A DNA stretch of 64,000 nt from JAAYUJ01 sp963698165 (GTDB taxonomy: Bacteria; Desulfobacterota; Syntrophobacteria; Syntrophobacterales; Syntrophobacteraceae), in contig CAVOPT010000008.1 in the NCBI GenBank assembly GCA_963698165.1, positions 279,031 through 343,030 of the forward strand. Direction: 5' to 3'. Numbering within the stretch: the first letter of the stretch is position 1; every line of letters begins with the position of its first letter. This document shows positions 52,518-60,550 of this stretch, in pieces. The notes under the pieces were generated by a model that worked only from the letters and a program-made list of their open reading frames with translations, was not told the origin of the DNA and ran no database searches. The position numbers and the translations under genes are program-made.

Positions 52518-52630
52518 GTCGCTCAGTCTTTCTCCTGTCCAAACTGCTGCAATCAAACATTTCCCGTATTGGAACGGATTAATAGTGAATAAATTAATGA
52601 TGCGCAATGACTTGTTAAGGGGGGTGAGGA

Positions 52631-53251
52631 ATGAAGGAAGCCGTCATCTTTGACTTCGGTCGTGTCATTTCGGCTCAGAAGCCCCTTTCGCTTTTTGATT
52701 CCTATGAGCGGGATCTCGGCATTGAAACCGGGACCATGAACACCATCATGTTCGAAAGTGAAGCCTGGAGGGAAACGCTGCTCGGCCGCAAGACCTACGA
52801 TGAATTCTGGCAGGCCATCGGCCCATCACTTGGCCTCACGTCTCCCTCCTCCATCCTCTGCTTTCAGAGGAGATACCACGGGGACGAGAGGCTCAACGAG
52901 GAAGTGGCGGACATCATCAGTGGGCTTCGTGGAAGATGCAAACTGGCTGTCCTCTCCAACGCGCCTCCGGGGCTTTCTCGATGGTTGGCGGATTGGGGCA
53001 TCCTCGACTGGTTCCACGTGGTATTTTGCTCCGGCGACGAAGGCCTGGTCAAACCGGATCCGCGGGTTTTTCACACCGTATTGGAGCGGCTTGACGTCGA
53101 GCCCTCAGGTGCCGTCTTCGTGGATGACACCCTGGAACACGTCCAGGCGGCGAAAGGTCTCGGGATCCACGGATTGCTTTTCTCCAGTGCCCGGGAGCTG
53201 GAACGGGAATTGAGCAAGTTCCTCTTCCGGGGTCCCTCCATGGTCGATTAA
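52631..53251 (+). CDS. HAD-family phosphatase
   Basis: HAD subfamily IA protein of 206 residues. Motif I is VIFDFGRVIS: the nucleophile Asp is present but Gly replaces the second Asp, as in YihX-type phosphatases (FDLGNV). Motif II is LAVLSNAPPG, motif III the Lys in GLVKPDPRVF, and motif IV VFVDDTLEHVQAAKGLG. The ATG follows GGGGGTGAGGA. It is divergent from the S51-GNAT-GT4-PIG-L operon. Mycothiol synthesis needs a phosphatase after its GT4 step, so a shared pathway is conceivable but not shown. Confidence 0.85.
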   Translation: MKEAVIFDFGRVISAQKPLSLFDSYERDLGIETGTMNTIMFESEAWRETLLGRKTYDEFWQAIGPSLGLTSPSSILCFQRRYHGDERLNEEVADIISGLRGRCKLAVLSNAPPGLSRWLADWGILDWFHVVFCSGDEGLVKPDPRVFHTVLERLDVEPSGAVFVDDTLEHVQAAKGLGIHGLLFSSARELERELSKFLFRGPSMVD

Positions 53252-53445
53252 GACGGTTGAGTTGGCTCCCGCTTCGGTTTATTAGAGGTGGCAGGCCCCG
53301 TCACCGTTTTGAAGCATTCCCGCGGAGTCCGGATGGATGCCCGCGTTTGGCCTCCCGAGAGCGAAGCGGGGGCAGGTCACTGTTTCTCGGAACCAGACGT
53401 GGAGTTGAGCCGCCCGGAAAATCACGATTCGAAAAGGTTCGCATT

Positions 53446-54297
53446 ATGCCCATGAAAAAGATGGTTCAAATTCTTGTCGCATGTGTCTTCGTGTTTTGTG
53501 CCATTGCCCTGGATTCAGATAATGGTCCGCCAAGTGCCGCAGGATTTGTTGTGCCTCAAGTCTCGGCGGCGCAGCTTCCAGCGCGTGCAGAAAAGCCAGC
53601 ACTTCCGAGAGACAAGCACTCCGGCTGGGATGAGCGGGTCATCACCGAAGAAGAACTCGAGACCCTTGCTGAGCGGGACCCGGACATGAGCCCAAGCGTG
53701 GCGCGGGGCATTCTTGCAAGGCTCAATGTGCGGGCCCGGTATTACATCGCCGAGGACATGAAGGCAAAGCGGATCCTGAAAGTGCCGCATGACTTCCAGC
53801 GGTTCAAGAGCTGGACTCCCATGCCCACTTGGCTGCCTGAAGTCGCTCACCTCCCGAGGTTCGTCCTCATCGTCAAGAACATTCCCTTCCTGGGATGGTA
53901 CGAGCAGGGTGTCCTGGCCGGAGACGCCGAGGTGTGCATCGGCAAGAGCTTGGGATCGACGAAAGGCGGTGTCTACAGGATAGACAGCAAGATTGTGGAT
54001 GCCGTCTCATTGAAGTACAAGAATGCCTACGGAGAGCCGGCTCCAATGCCATGGGCCATGAGGATCTACGAGCACGTTTGGGTCCACGCCGGAGACATTT
54101 CCAGCGGCTACTGCTCGCATGGGTGCATCAATCTTCCGCTGCACCCGGCCCGGGCACTCTTCGACTGGGCGGATCAGAACACCATTGTTGCCGTCCTAGA
54201 TTCCCTCGAGCAGGTCCCCGGATTCTTCAAGATCCATGGATCAAACTGCCTGCTCTTCCCCAAGACCTGCCGAAGGTCACGCTGGGGCCAGGAATAG
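53446..54297 (+). CDS. L,D-transpeptidase (YkuD/ErfK-type)
   Basis: Periplasmic or lipid-anchored enzyme that forms 3-3 peptidoglycan crosslinks or attaches proteins to the wall. From 53446 it has 283 residues, with a signal sequence (KKMVQILVACVFVFCAIAL). The catalytic motif is HAGDISSGYCSHGCINLPLH, with active His and Cys. GVYRIDSKIVDAVSLKYK and PMPWAMRIYEH precede it, as in the family. The frame is open upstream to 53257, but the ATG at 53446 starts the signal peptide and has AAAGG upstream. It is followed by repeats and the hgc genes on the opposite strand. Confidence 0.87.
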   Translation: MPMKKMVQILVACVFVFCAIALDSDNGPPSAAGFVVPQVSAAQLPARAEKPALPRDKHSGWDERVITEEELETLAERDPDMSPSVARGILARLNVRARYYIAEDMKAKRILKVPHDFQRFKSWTPMPTWLPEVAHLPRFVLIVKNIPFLGWYEQGVLAGDAEVCIGKSLGSTKGGVYRIDSKIVDAVSLKYKNAYGEPAPMPWAMRIYEHVWVHAGDISSGYCSHGCINLPLHPARALFDWADQNTIVAVLDSLEQVPGFFKIHGSNCLLFPKTCRRSRWGQE

Positions 54298-54355
54298 AAA
54301 ACCCTCCACGCCTAATTACGACGGCCCAACAGAAATAGGTGTCGATTTTCCACTC

Positions 54356-54443
54356 CGTCATGCCAGTGAACCCCGGATCGGGGTCCGGGGCAGGCGCCGG
54401 CATCCGGAGACTTCTCCTGGATTCCGGGTCAAGCCCGAAATGA
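54356..54443. repeat. Dispersed CGTCATGCC...CTCCTGGATTCC-type repeat
   Basis: The segment opens CGTCATGCCAG, contains CCCCGGA-TCGGGG-TCCGGGG (7-bp stem, 54371-54390) and GCCGGCATCCGGAG, and closes TCCTGGATTCCGGG...CCCGAAATGA. It is of the widely distributed extragenic type that reads roughly 'CGTCATgcc...cCTGGATTCC'. It sits between the convergent L,D-transpeptidase and hgcB genes. Confidence 0.5.
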
Positions 54444-54556
54444 AGGCCGCCTTATCGGCCACTTTATTGCGTTGATCTGTGCTAAGAGCAATCAGCTCTC
54501 CCATGGAAATGGACAGCGTGGCAATGGCGAGGCTGACCGTGGAGGCATCCATGGAT

Positions 54557-54907
54557 TCAGCAGCAGGTGGGGTTTTTCCGCGAAGCTCCCGTGGTGGGGG
54601 ATGTTCCACCTGGCTGAGATTCCGGCTCGATCACGCAGCAGCAGGCCGAGCTGTTCCGTCCGAGCATGCTGTTGATCACCGCGGCGGCGCAGCCGACACC
54701 CGCCTTCACGGTAACGGCTTCCGTGGGGCAGTTCCTGGCACAGGCGCCGCACTCCATGCAAGCGTCACGGTCGCCGATGCGAGGTCGACCGTTGCACCCG
54801 TCAAACACGGCATGGGGACACACGGTGAGGCACATGCCGCATCCGACACATTTTTCGTCGTCGAGCTTCAAAGTTGCTACGTTTCTCAGGTACACGTGTC
54901 TTGGCAT
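54557..54907 (-). CDS. hgcB: HgcB mercury-methylation ferredoxin
   Basis: Two-cluster ferredoxin that supplies low-potential electrons to HgcA. It has 116 residues. Cluster ligands are Cys20, 23, 26, 30 (CVGCGMCLTVC) and Cys50, 53, 56, 60 (CMECGACARNC). HgcB-specific features follow: Cys73 in VKAGVGCAAAVINSMLG and a C-terminal Cys pair (Cys115-116). These distinguish it from ordinary ferredoxins. It begins 12 bp after hgcA, as in known hgcAB pairs. The segment ACCCV near residue 88-92 adds further Cys. All diagnostic residues are present. Confidence 0.93.
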   Translation of the reverse strand: MPRHVYLRNVATLKLDDEKCVGCGMCLTVCPHAVFDGCNGRPRIGDRDACMECGACARNCPTEAVTVKAGVGCAAAVINSMLGRNSSACCCVIEPESQPGGTSPTTGASRKNPTCC

Positions 54908-54919
54908 GGGCTTGGTTCC

Positions 54920-55981
54920 TCAGGTCAAAAACCGTGAAACGCCCCACAGAATCAATCCCAACAATCCGGCGCCGATCTGGACCGGCAGGGCGATGCGCAT
55001 CTCCTTTTTGACCCCGGAGAGGGAAGTGTAAGTCGATGCGCCGGTGAAGTTCATGGCGAGATATGCGGTGACCGTGGGAATGAGGAGGAACCAGGCCAGG
55101 GCTTCCACCTGTTCGGGCCAACGGCCGGTTTCGAGGCCCCGGAAAGCCCAGACCAACACGCTGACAAGGAGCCCCAGGCTCAGTCCCTTCAAGGAGAAGG
55201 CCCTTCCAGGAAGCCAGGGCAGAAGCAGGGGCACCAGAACCGTCCCGGCGAAAACCGCGCAGAGCGTAGCCGCCACCGCAAAGGAGCCAAAGCGGACCGC
55301 ATTGGCCCAGTAGCCCTGGGGACCGCCCAGGCCGGAGAAGAAAAAGAGGAGAGGAAGGACCCATGCGGCGGTTTTGAGTGCTGCCATGAGCTCGACGGGA
55401 ATGAGGACGGCGCGCTCCCGAAGGGAAAAGGACTTTTGCCGCATCGCAGGGGTTGCCTTGAGGCCGGCATCCCAGAAAGCCGGGATGTCGGCCGCTTCAA
55501 TGGGCCCGTAAACGACCCTGAAGCCGGCATGCTTCTTGACGAGGTGGGCTGCTACTCCAGGAGCCCCCAGCTGGGGCAGGATCACGGTCCCGTGTGAAAC
55601 CACCTGCTCAAGGGAAGAGGATGAGATTCGAGCGATGAGCTCATCGTTCCCGAACGTGCCCTTGCCCGCGGCGCACCATACGTTGATTCCCTTCGTGTCA
55701 AGGACGAGGAGCCACGCGTCGCGGCCGGCGAGAGAGGCTCGGAGAGCGTCGAAGCTCATCTTGTAGTTCGCCGTGACAAAAACCGGGGAATCGTCCTTGG
55801 GGCGGCCGACGGCATAGAGTCCCGGATCGACGGCGTAGTGCATGCGGCCAACACCCCAGCGGGCCTTGATGGTGCCCCACCGATCCCGGCCTGTCAAAGT
55901 GGATGGGACGCGCGGCAAAGGGCCGAGAGAGGTGGGAAGGGTCCCGACGACGAAAGGCTGCTCCACGCTCGGAAGGCTCAA
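54920..55981 (-). CDS. hgcA: HgcA corrinoid mercury methyltransferase
   Basis: Membrane-bound corrinoid protein that transfers a methyl group to Hg(II) to make methylmercury. The 353 residues have a soluble corrinoid domain (about 1-190) with the cap-helix motif NVWCAAGKGTF at residues 100-110; Cys103 is the expected lower cobalt ligand. RWGTIKARWGVGRMHY and VDPGLYAVG are also conserved. About five membrane segments follow, ending NFTGASTYTSLSGVKKEMR near the C-terminus. Domain order and length are those of HgcA. The start appears to be a TTG at 55981, with a GTG five codons later as an alternative. hgcB follows at 12 bp. No arsR-type gene is adjacent. Confidence 0.94.
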   Translation of the reverse strand: MSLPSVEQPFVVGTLPTSLGPLPRVPSTLTGRDRWGTIKARWGVGRMHYAVDPGLYAVGRPKDDSPVFVTANYKMSFDALRASLAGRDAWLLVLDTKGINVWCAAGKGTFGNDELIARISSSSLEQVVSHGTVILPQLGAPGVAAHLVKKHAGFRVVYGPIEAADIPAFWDAGLKATPAMRQKSFSLRERAVLIPVELMAALKTAAWVLPLLFFFSGLGGPQGYWANAVRFGSFAVAATLCAVFAGTVLVPLLLPWLPGRAFSLKGLSLGLLVSVLVWAFRGLETGRWPEQVEALAWFLLIPTVTAYLAMNFTGASTYTSLSGVKKEMRIALPVQIGAGLLGLILWGVSRFLT

Positions 55982-56528
55982 CTGAGCCGTAGCCTTCGGC
56001 GGTCAGCAGGAGGACGTTTGAACCCCGGGTGCGAAGTCTCCACCTGGTGCCTGGCAGGCCAGTTCGGGTTCACACCTGTCGGTCGGGTTGTCGTGCTTTC
56101 GTTGGATCATGGGATTCCGCCATTCAGAAATGTTGTCTCGAGTTCCAGTCCTTTGCAGCCCCTGAAGGTTTTAATGAGGTCGCCTGAGAGCCTTGGAAAA
56201 ACGCATCGGGATCAGGCGTCGTTTTTAACTCTATCCTGGGAACCGCGGCAATTCAATAAATTCAAAAAGTTCTGCCGCTCGGCCGCTGCAGCCTGGAGAT
56301 TCATTTCTCATGGTGTGCGGGGGACGAGGGGTCCCCGGTCTGGAAGTGTGCGGATTTCCAATTCAGGGCCATTTGAAAAAGGGGAGCGGTTGCGTTAGAC
56401 TTCTCGCCATCCATGACACGTCGGGATTGCCGTGGAGTCGAGGACCGGGGAAGTTCCTCATGCCTTGGCAGGCCTCGAAGGCATGAGAGGTTCATGTTCT
56501 GTGTTGAGGCGGTCTTACAGGGGTTGAC
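55982..56528. other. Gene-free divergent region between hgcA and the NifU-like gene
   Basis: About 550 bp without a supported gene. It must hold the promoters of hgcA and the divergent scaffold gene. I looked for cobalamin, glycine and SAM riboswitch signatures and a tRNA and did not find a convincing one. The stretch near 56250-56290 is AT-richer than its surroundings. Confidence 0.5.
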
Positions 56529-56957
56529 ATGATGGATCAGAACGTCTTGGAATTTTGGCAGCAGCATTCGGTGCGTTTCTTGGAAATGGTTTTCCAGTCG
56601 GGCAAGCGTGAAAGCCTCCAGCAGCCGGATGGCTACGGAAAAGCGACCAGGGAGTGCGGCGACACCATCGAGGTTTACCTCAACATTCGGAACGGCAGGA
56701 TCCGAATGGCATGCTTCCAGACCAACGGCTGCGTTTATTCGGTGGCCTGTGCCAATGTGGCGGTGCACCTGGTCGAGGGAAGGACGGTCGAAGAAGCATG
56801 GGCGGTCACTCCGAAAAACATCGTGGAATACCTGGAAACGCTCCCCGAGAGTGAATTCCACTGCGCCGCCCTGGCCGTCCGGGCACTCCGCGCGGCATTG
56901 ACGGACAACAGGGAGGTGGAAAGGCAGCCCTGGAAGAAATTCTATCCCCGAAAGTAG
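56529..56957 (+). CDS. NifU/IscU-type iron-sulfur scaffold protein
   Basis: Fe-S cluster assembly scaffold of 142 residues. The three conserved Cys are visible in RECGDTIEVYL, FQTNGCVYSVACANV and SEFHCAALAVRAL. Unlike classic IscU the second site reads TNGCVYSVA rather than GCAIS. Many anaerobes carry such stand-alone NifU-N proteins. The N-terminus has a short extra helix (LEFWQQHSVRFLEMVF). Two adjacent ATGs are possible (56529 and 56532) with AGGGG upstream. It is divergent from hgcA/hgcB, which together need several clusters. Confidence 0.85.
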   Translation: MMDQNVLEFWQQHSVRFLEMVFQSGKRESLQQPDGYGKATRECGDTIEVYLNIRNGRIRMACFQTNGCVYSVACANVAVHLVEGRTVEEAWAVTPKNIVEYLETLPESEFHCAALAVRALRAALTDNREVERQPWKKFYPRK

Positions 56958-57374
56958 CGACCCGTGGATGAACTTCCTGAAGAGGGGACTTCGAGTTCTC
57001 GGGACATCCAACAGGTCGGCGATCCTCGACGATGGAGGCTTTCCCGCCTCGAACGGTAGGTCCTTGGGGCCCGCTTGCCAAAACCCTTGGAGCGTGTGAA
57101 AAAAACTGCCGTAGACCAAGCACCGCGTCGTTCCGGCGCTCGAAGGATATGATGCCGTTTGGTACGTAAAGCGGGCACAAGGTCCTATGCCAGCGGTTCG
57201 TAGCTTAGCCCCTTGTGGGCGTTAGGGTGCGATCCGCAAATCATGTGTGGGAAATGAGGGCTTTTTAGACACCCTCTTAGAGCTGACTTATCCCGAGCCC
57301 GATCATATCGGCTGGCCGAGACGGTGTTCAGGAACGTGGGCGGGAATCCCGATGGACGTCGGATTCTTCCGATT
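56958..57374. other. Gene-free interval between convergent genes
   Basis: About 415 bp between the NifU-like stop and the rdgB stop. Open frames here are short, without ribosome sites or family resemblance. I see no clear terminator, tRNA or known riboswitch. Confidence 0.45.
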
Positions 57375-58037
57375 TCATCCATGCGAGCACATGTCCGTCG
57401 CTCCGCGGATCAGCTTTTCCTCTTCAAGCCTTTTTTTCAGCCACAGAAGCACCTTGCCGAATTCATTATTCATGTCCCTCAGGGCCCGGCCTCGATGGCT
57501 GACTTGTGACTTCTCCTCAAGATCCATCTGCCCAAAGGTCTTTCCAGCCGGGCCGTAGAAGAACAGCGGGTCGTAGCCAAACCCGTTCCTGCCCCTGGGT
57601 TCTTCCAAGATGACCCCGTCACAAGTTGCTTCATAGGTGAGGGCAGGTCCGGTTGGGACAGCCAAAGAGAGGACACAGCAGAATCTGGCCTTTCGGTTCG
57701 CGACTCCCTTCAGGGCCTCGAGGAGCTTGCGGTTGTTCTCCTCGTCCGTTGCATCGAGGCCGGCGTAGCGGGCCGAATGCACTCCCGGGGCTCCCCCCAG
57801 TGCCTCGACCTCAAGTCCCGAGTCATCCGCCAGAGCAGGCAGGCCAAAAACCTTGGCCGTGAAGCTGGCCTTCTTGTAAGCGTTTTCCTCGAAAGTGACA
57901 CCATCCTCCTTCACCTGGGGGATGGGTCCAAAGTCATTCAGGTCTCTGACTTCAACAGGAAAACCTCTCAGGAATTCTCTTATTTCCTCGGATTTCCCGC
58001 GATTTCTCGTGGCGACAACAACGGTGATGCTTTCCAT
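57375..58037 (-). CDS. rdgB: XTP/dITP diphosphatase (RdgB/HAM1)
   Basis: House-cleaning enzyme that hydrolyses non-canonical purine triphosphates (ITP, XTP, dITP). The 220 residues show VVVATRNRGKSEEIREFL, FEENAYKKA, LADDSGLEVEALGGAPGVHSARYAG (cited as the metal-binding family region) and RGRNGFGYDPLFF. The C-terminal tail is slightly long. The start at 58037 (MESITVVVAT) follows GGAGAA; an ATG six codons earlier lacks a site. It is the last gene downstream of tatC and may be part of that transcript (39-bp gap). Confidence 0.94.
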   Translation of the reverse strand: MESITVVVATRNRGKSEEIREFLRGFPVEVRDLNDFGPIPQVKEDGVTFEENAYKKASFTAKVFGLPALADDSGLEVEALGGAPGVHSARYAGLDATDEENNRKLLEALKGVANRKARFCCVLSLAVPTGPALTYEATCDGVILEEPRGRNGFGYDPLFFYGPAGKTFGQMDLEEKSQVSHRGRALRDMNNEFGKVLLWLKKRLEEEKLIRGATDMCSHG

Positions 58038-58076
58038 TGAAAGGGATTTCTCCATCGGGTAGGCGGGGACGACGAC

Positions 58077-58859
58077 TCAAGCGGAATCGGGCTGCTTTTC
58101 CTCCGTCATTTCCTGGGTTTTTGGCTTCTTTCCAAATATGTGCACGATCCAAACACTGATTTCATAGAGAATCAAGAGGGGACCTGCCATCATCATTTGC
58201 GAAAAAACGTCCGGGCCTGGAGTGAGAGCCGCGGCGACGATAAAGATGAGAATGACCGCAACCTTCCGTGTGCGCCTCATGAAGGCGGACGTGATCAAAC
58301 CGAGCTTGGCCAGGAAGAATGCGAAAATCGGAAGCTCAAACACAAGTCCGAACCCCAGGAGAAGTCTCGTGCTGAACTTCAGGAATTCCCTGGTGGTGAT
58401 CAATGGGGTGATATAGTCCGTGGCAAACGACGCAAAAAACTGAAATCCATAGGGGAAAACGAAAAAATACCCGAACAGGGCTCCACCGAGAAAGAAGAAG
58501 CTCGAAAAAAACACCACGGGAATGAGGGCCCGCTTTTCATGTTCAAACAGGCCGGGAGCGATGAAACGCCACAGTTGGTAGAGGATCACGGGGACCGCAA
58601 GGCCTATGCCGGCGATGAACGAGACCTTCATGTAAGTGAAAAATGCTTCGTGAGGAGCCGTGGCAATCAGCTTGACCGTCTGTTCCTTGGGAAGGGCTTC
58701 AAGCCATGGTTTGCAAAGGATTTGGAACAATTTGTCGGCAAAGTTGTAACTGACGGCAAATCCCACCAGGACAGCCACCACACATGTGATGAGCCTTTTT
58801 CTGAGCTCATGGAGATGCTGAGTGAAGGGCATCCTTTTTTCGTCTGCTGTCGTCGTCAT
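58077..58859 (-). CDS. tatC: Sec-independent protein translocase TatC
   Basis: Core receptor of the twin-arginine translocon, inner membrane, 260 residues with six membrane segments. Conserved parts: FTQHLHELRKRLITCVVAV at the N-terminus (signal recognition), APHEAFFTYMKVSFIAGI, FIAPGLFEHEKR, and LTPGPDVFSQMMMAGPLLILYE at TM5-TM6 (family region). The start at 58859 matches the usual N-terminus; the open frame continues about 53 residues upstream without similarity. It follows tatB by 40 bp. Confidence 0.95.
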   Translation of the reverse strand: MTTTADEKRMPFTQHLHELRKRLITCVVAVLVGFAVSYNFADKLFQILCKPWLEALPKEQTVKLIATAPHEAFFTYMKVSFIAGIGLAVPVILYQLWRFIAPGLFEHEKRALIPVVFFSSFFFLGGALFGYFFVFPYGFQFFASFATDYITPLITTREFLKFSTRLLLGFGLVFELPIFAFFLAKLGLITSAFMRRTRKVAVILIFIVAAALTPGPDVFSQMMMAGPLLILYEISVWIVHIFGKKPKTQEMTEEKQPDSA

Positions 58860-58899
58860 GATTTGTTTCCATCCCAGGCTCGTCAAGCATAGAGCCGAT

Positions 58900-59277
58900 T
58901 CACTTGTGCTCCCGGCTCTCCTCGGCGGCACCCAGGGGCTGGGTATCGTCCCGGCCCGCTTCCTTGGTTTCCTGATGGCTTTCGTCGGTTGATCCCGCTG
59001 TGGGAACGTCCCGCACATCCGGTATGGGCCTGATCTCTACCGGGTCAGGATCCTTGGGGCCGTAAAGGACCTCCCTCTGTGCCGCATTGAATTCCTGCTT
59101 GATCTCACGGACGGTTTCGTCCTGGTCGAAAGTCTCCTTCAATTCATTCATGGTTCGGCGAAACTCCGCATACGCTTTTCCCATGGCTCTTGCCAGGTCG
59201 GGAAGCCGGTCCGGCCCGTAGATGACGAGGGCGACCACAAGGATCACGATCAATTCAGGAAAGCCTACATCGAACAT
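58900..59277 (-). CDS. tatB: Sec-independent protein translocase TatB
   Basis: Single-pass Tat component of 125 residues that partners TatC. The N-terminal membrane helix begins MFDVGFPELIVILVVALVIY and is followed by GPDRLPDLARAMGKAYAEFR, the amphipathic helix. Residue patterns (F-D-V-G-F-PELI) favour TatB over TatA. A long polar C-terminal tail with acidic residues follows. It lies between tatA and tatC on the same strand. Confidence 0.9.
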   Translation of the reverse strand: MFDVGFPELIVILVVALVIYGPDRLPDLARAMGKAYAEFRRTMNELKETFDQDETVREIKQEFNAAQREVLYGPKDPDPVEIRPIPDVRDVPTAGSTDESHQETKEAGRDDTQPLGAAEESREHK

Positions 59278-59456
59278 GGGTCACTATTCCGTTCGCACCA
59301 AGGATGGGCAACCCCGGAATGAATTCACCGGTTCGCCTGGAGTGTGCTTTCACGAGGGAAACCCAGCATACTTAAAGGAATGGCCTCTCGAAAACTCCCG
59401 GCAAAAAGCCCCGAGCCGGTTCTTCCGAGGACGAAAAGCCCCTGGTTTGATGGGTT

Positions 59457-59684
59457 TCAGCGCTTGCCGCCGGACTGGTCCCTCCCCGTCTCATCCTTGC
59501 CGGCAGGTTCCGAGGAGGAATTCGAGGGGTCCCGGTCTGAGGGCCGTGTGTCGCGAATGGCCCTCTTGAACTCAGTGATGCTTTTCCCTATGCCTTCTCC
59601 AAGCTGAGGCAGGCGCCTGCCCCCGAAGATAAAAACCACAACGACAAGGATGATGATGAGTTCCCAGGGTCCAAGCCCAAACAC
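59457..59684 (-). CDS. tatA: Sec-independent protein translocase TatA
   Basis: Pore-forming Tat subunit of 75 residues. It starts at a GTG with AGGAGG six bases upstream, giving FGLGPWELIIILVVVVFIFG, then GGRRLPQLGEGIGKSITEFK, the TatA amphipathic helix, and a short polar tail. The frame is open far upstream, but the ribosome site and family N-terminus fix this start. It follows ccsB by 17 bp and precedes tatB by 179 bp. Confidence 0.92.
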   Translation of the reverse strand: MFGLGPWELIIILVVVVFIFGGRRLPQLGEGIGKSITEFKRAIRDTRPSDRDPSNSSSEPAGKDETGRDQSGGKR

Positions 59685-59701
59685 CGACGACCTCCTGCAC
59701 T

Positions 59702-60550
59702 CTATCTGGCGTAGCTGTGGAGCCCGCTCAGCAAGAAGTTCACGCCAAAGTATGTGAAAAGCACGCAACCGAAGCCTATGAGGGAGATCCATGCCACCCT
59801 CTTGCCCCTCCACCCCTGCATGGTTCTCGCGTGGAGAAGCGCGGCATAGATCAGCCATGTGATGAGGGACCACGTTTCCTTGGGATCCCAGCTCCAGTAG
59901 GTTCCCCACGCGGAGTTCGCCCAGACGGAACCCGTGATGATACCCAGAGAGAGCCAGAGAAAACCGAAGAGAACCATCTGATAGTTGAATTCATCGAGCT
60001 CTCTTTGACTTGGCAACATGGCGAAGATGCCGGTGGGGTGCGGGTTTGCCTTCTGGGCCCTCTGAATCAGGTAGACAATGCTGATTCCCGTCGATACCGC
60101 AAACGCGGCGTAACCCAAAAAGCAGGTGATGACGTGAGCAATCAACCAGTTGCTCTTCAAGGCAGGGAGCAGAGGCTGAATACTGGAGTCGATCCCTTTT
60201 GAAAACGATGCGTAGGCCATGGCCAGGAAAGCGAAAAGAGCCGGAAAGACACCGAGAACTCGATGCTTGATGCGCCGTTCCAAAAGAAGATAAATGAACA
60301 TGATGGCCCATGCGGCGAATACCAGCGACTCGTAAAGATTGGAAAGGGGCGCGTGGCCATATCCCATCTGGTACGATTCGATCCACCGCAAGACGATTCC
60401 TGCCGTTTGGATGCCGAGGGTGACCAGTCCAAAGACGCTCCCTGCCGACAACAGGGGCGCGAAACTGAAAACAATCCCCCCTAGGTAAAAAACGGTGCAA
60501 AGCAGGTAAGCGAAAGTTGTTATACTCAAAAGCAGAGAACTGTTAACCAT
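59702..60550 (-). CDS. ccsB: Cytochrome c assembly protein CcsB/ResC
   Basis: Haem-handling inner-membrane protein of the system-II cytochrome c pathway, 282 residues with about eight membrane segments. The tryptophan-rich haem motif reads WANSAWGTYWSWDPKETWS (family WGxxWxWDxxE). GHAPLSNLYESLVFAAW and the His-containing IAHVITCFLGYAAF are also typical. The product delivers haem to apocytochromes outside the membrane with ResB. It overlaps the resB stop by eight bases, indicating translational coupling, and precedes tatA. Confidence 0.92.
   Translation of the reverse strand: MVNSSLLLSITTFAYLLCTVFYLGGIVFSFAPLLSAGSVFGLVTLGIQTAGIVLRWIESYQMGYGHAPLSNLYESLVFAAWAIMFIYLLLERRIKHRVLGVFPALFAFLAMAYASFSKGIDSSIQPLLPALKSNWLIAHVITCFLGYAAFAVSTGISIVYLIQRAQKANPHPTGIFAMLPSQRELDEFNYQMVLFGFLWLSLGIITGSVWANSAWGTYWSWDPKETWSLITWLIYAALLHARTMQGWRGKRVAWISLIGFGCVLFTYFGVNFLLSGLHSYAR

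Noticed and set aside
56015..56026. tRNA T-loop-like GGGGTTCAAACG on the minus strand upstream of hgcA
   Set aside because: The flanking bases do not pair into a T-stem and no acceptor or anticodon arm could be drawn.
55982..56528. Possible cobalamin, glycine or SAM riboswitch before hgcA
   Set aside because: No cobalamin-box, glycine or SAM core was found; CCGCCGAAGG alone is not sufficient.
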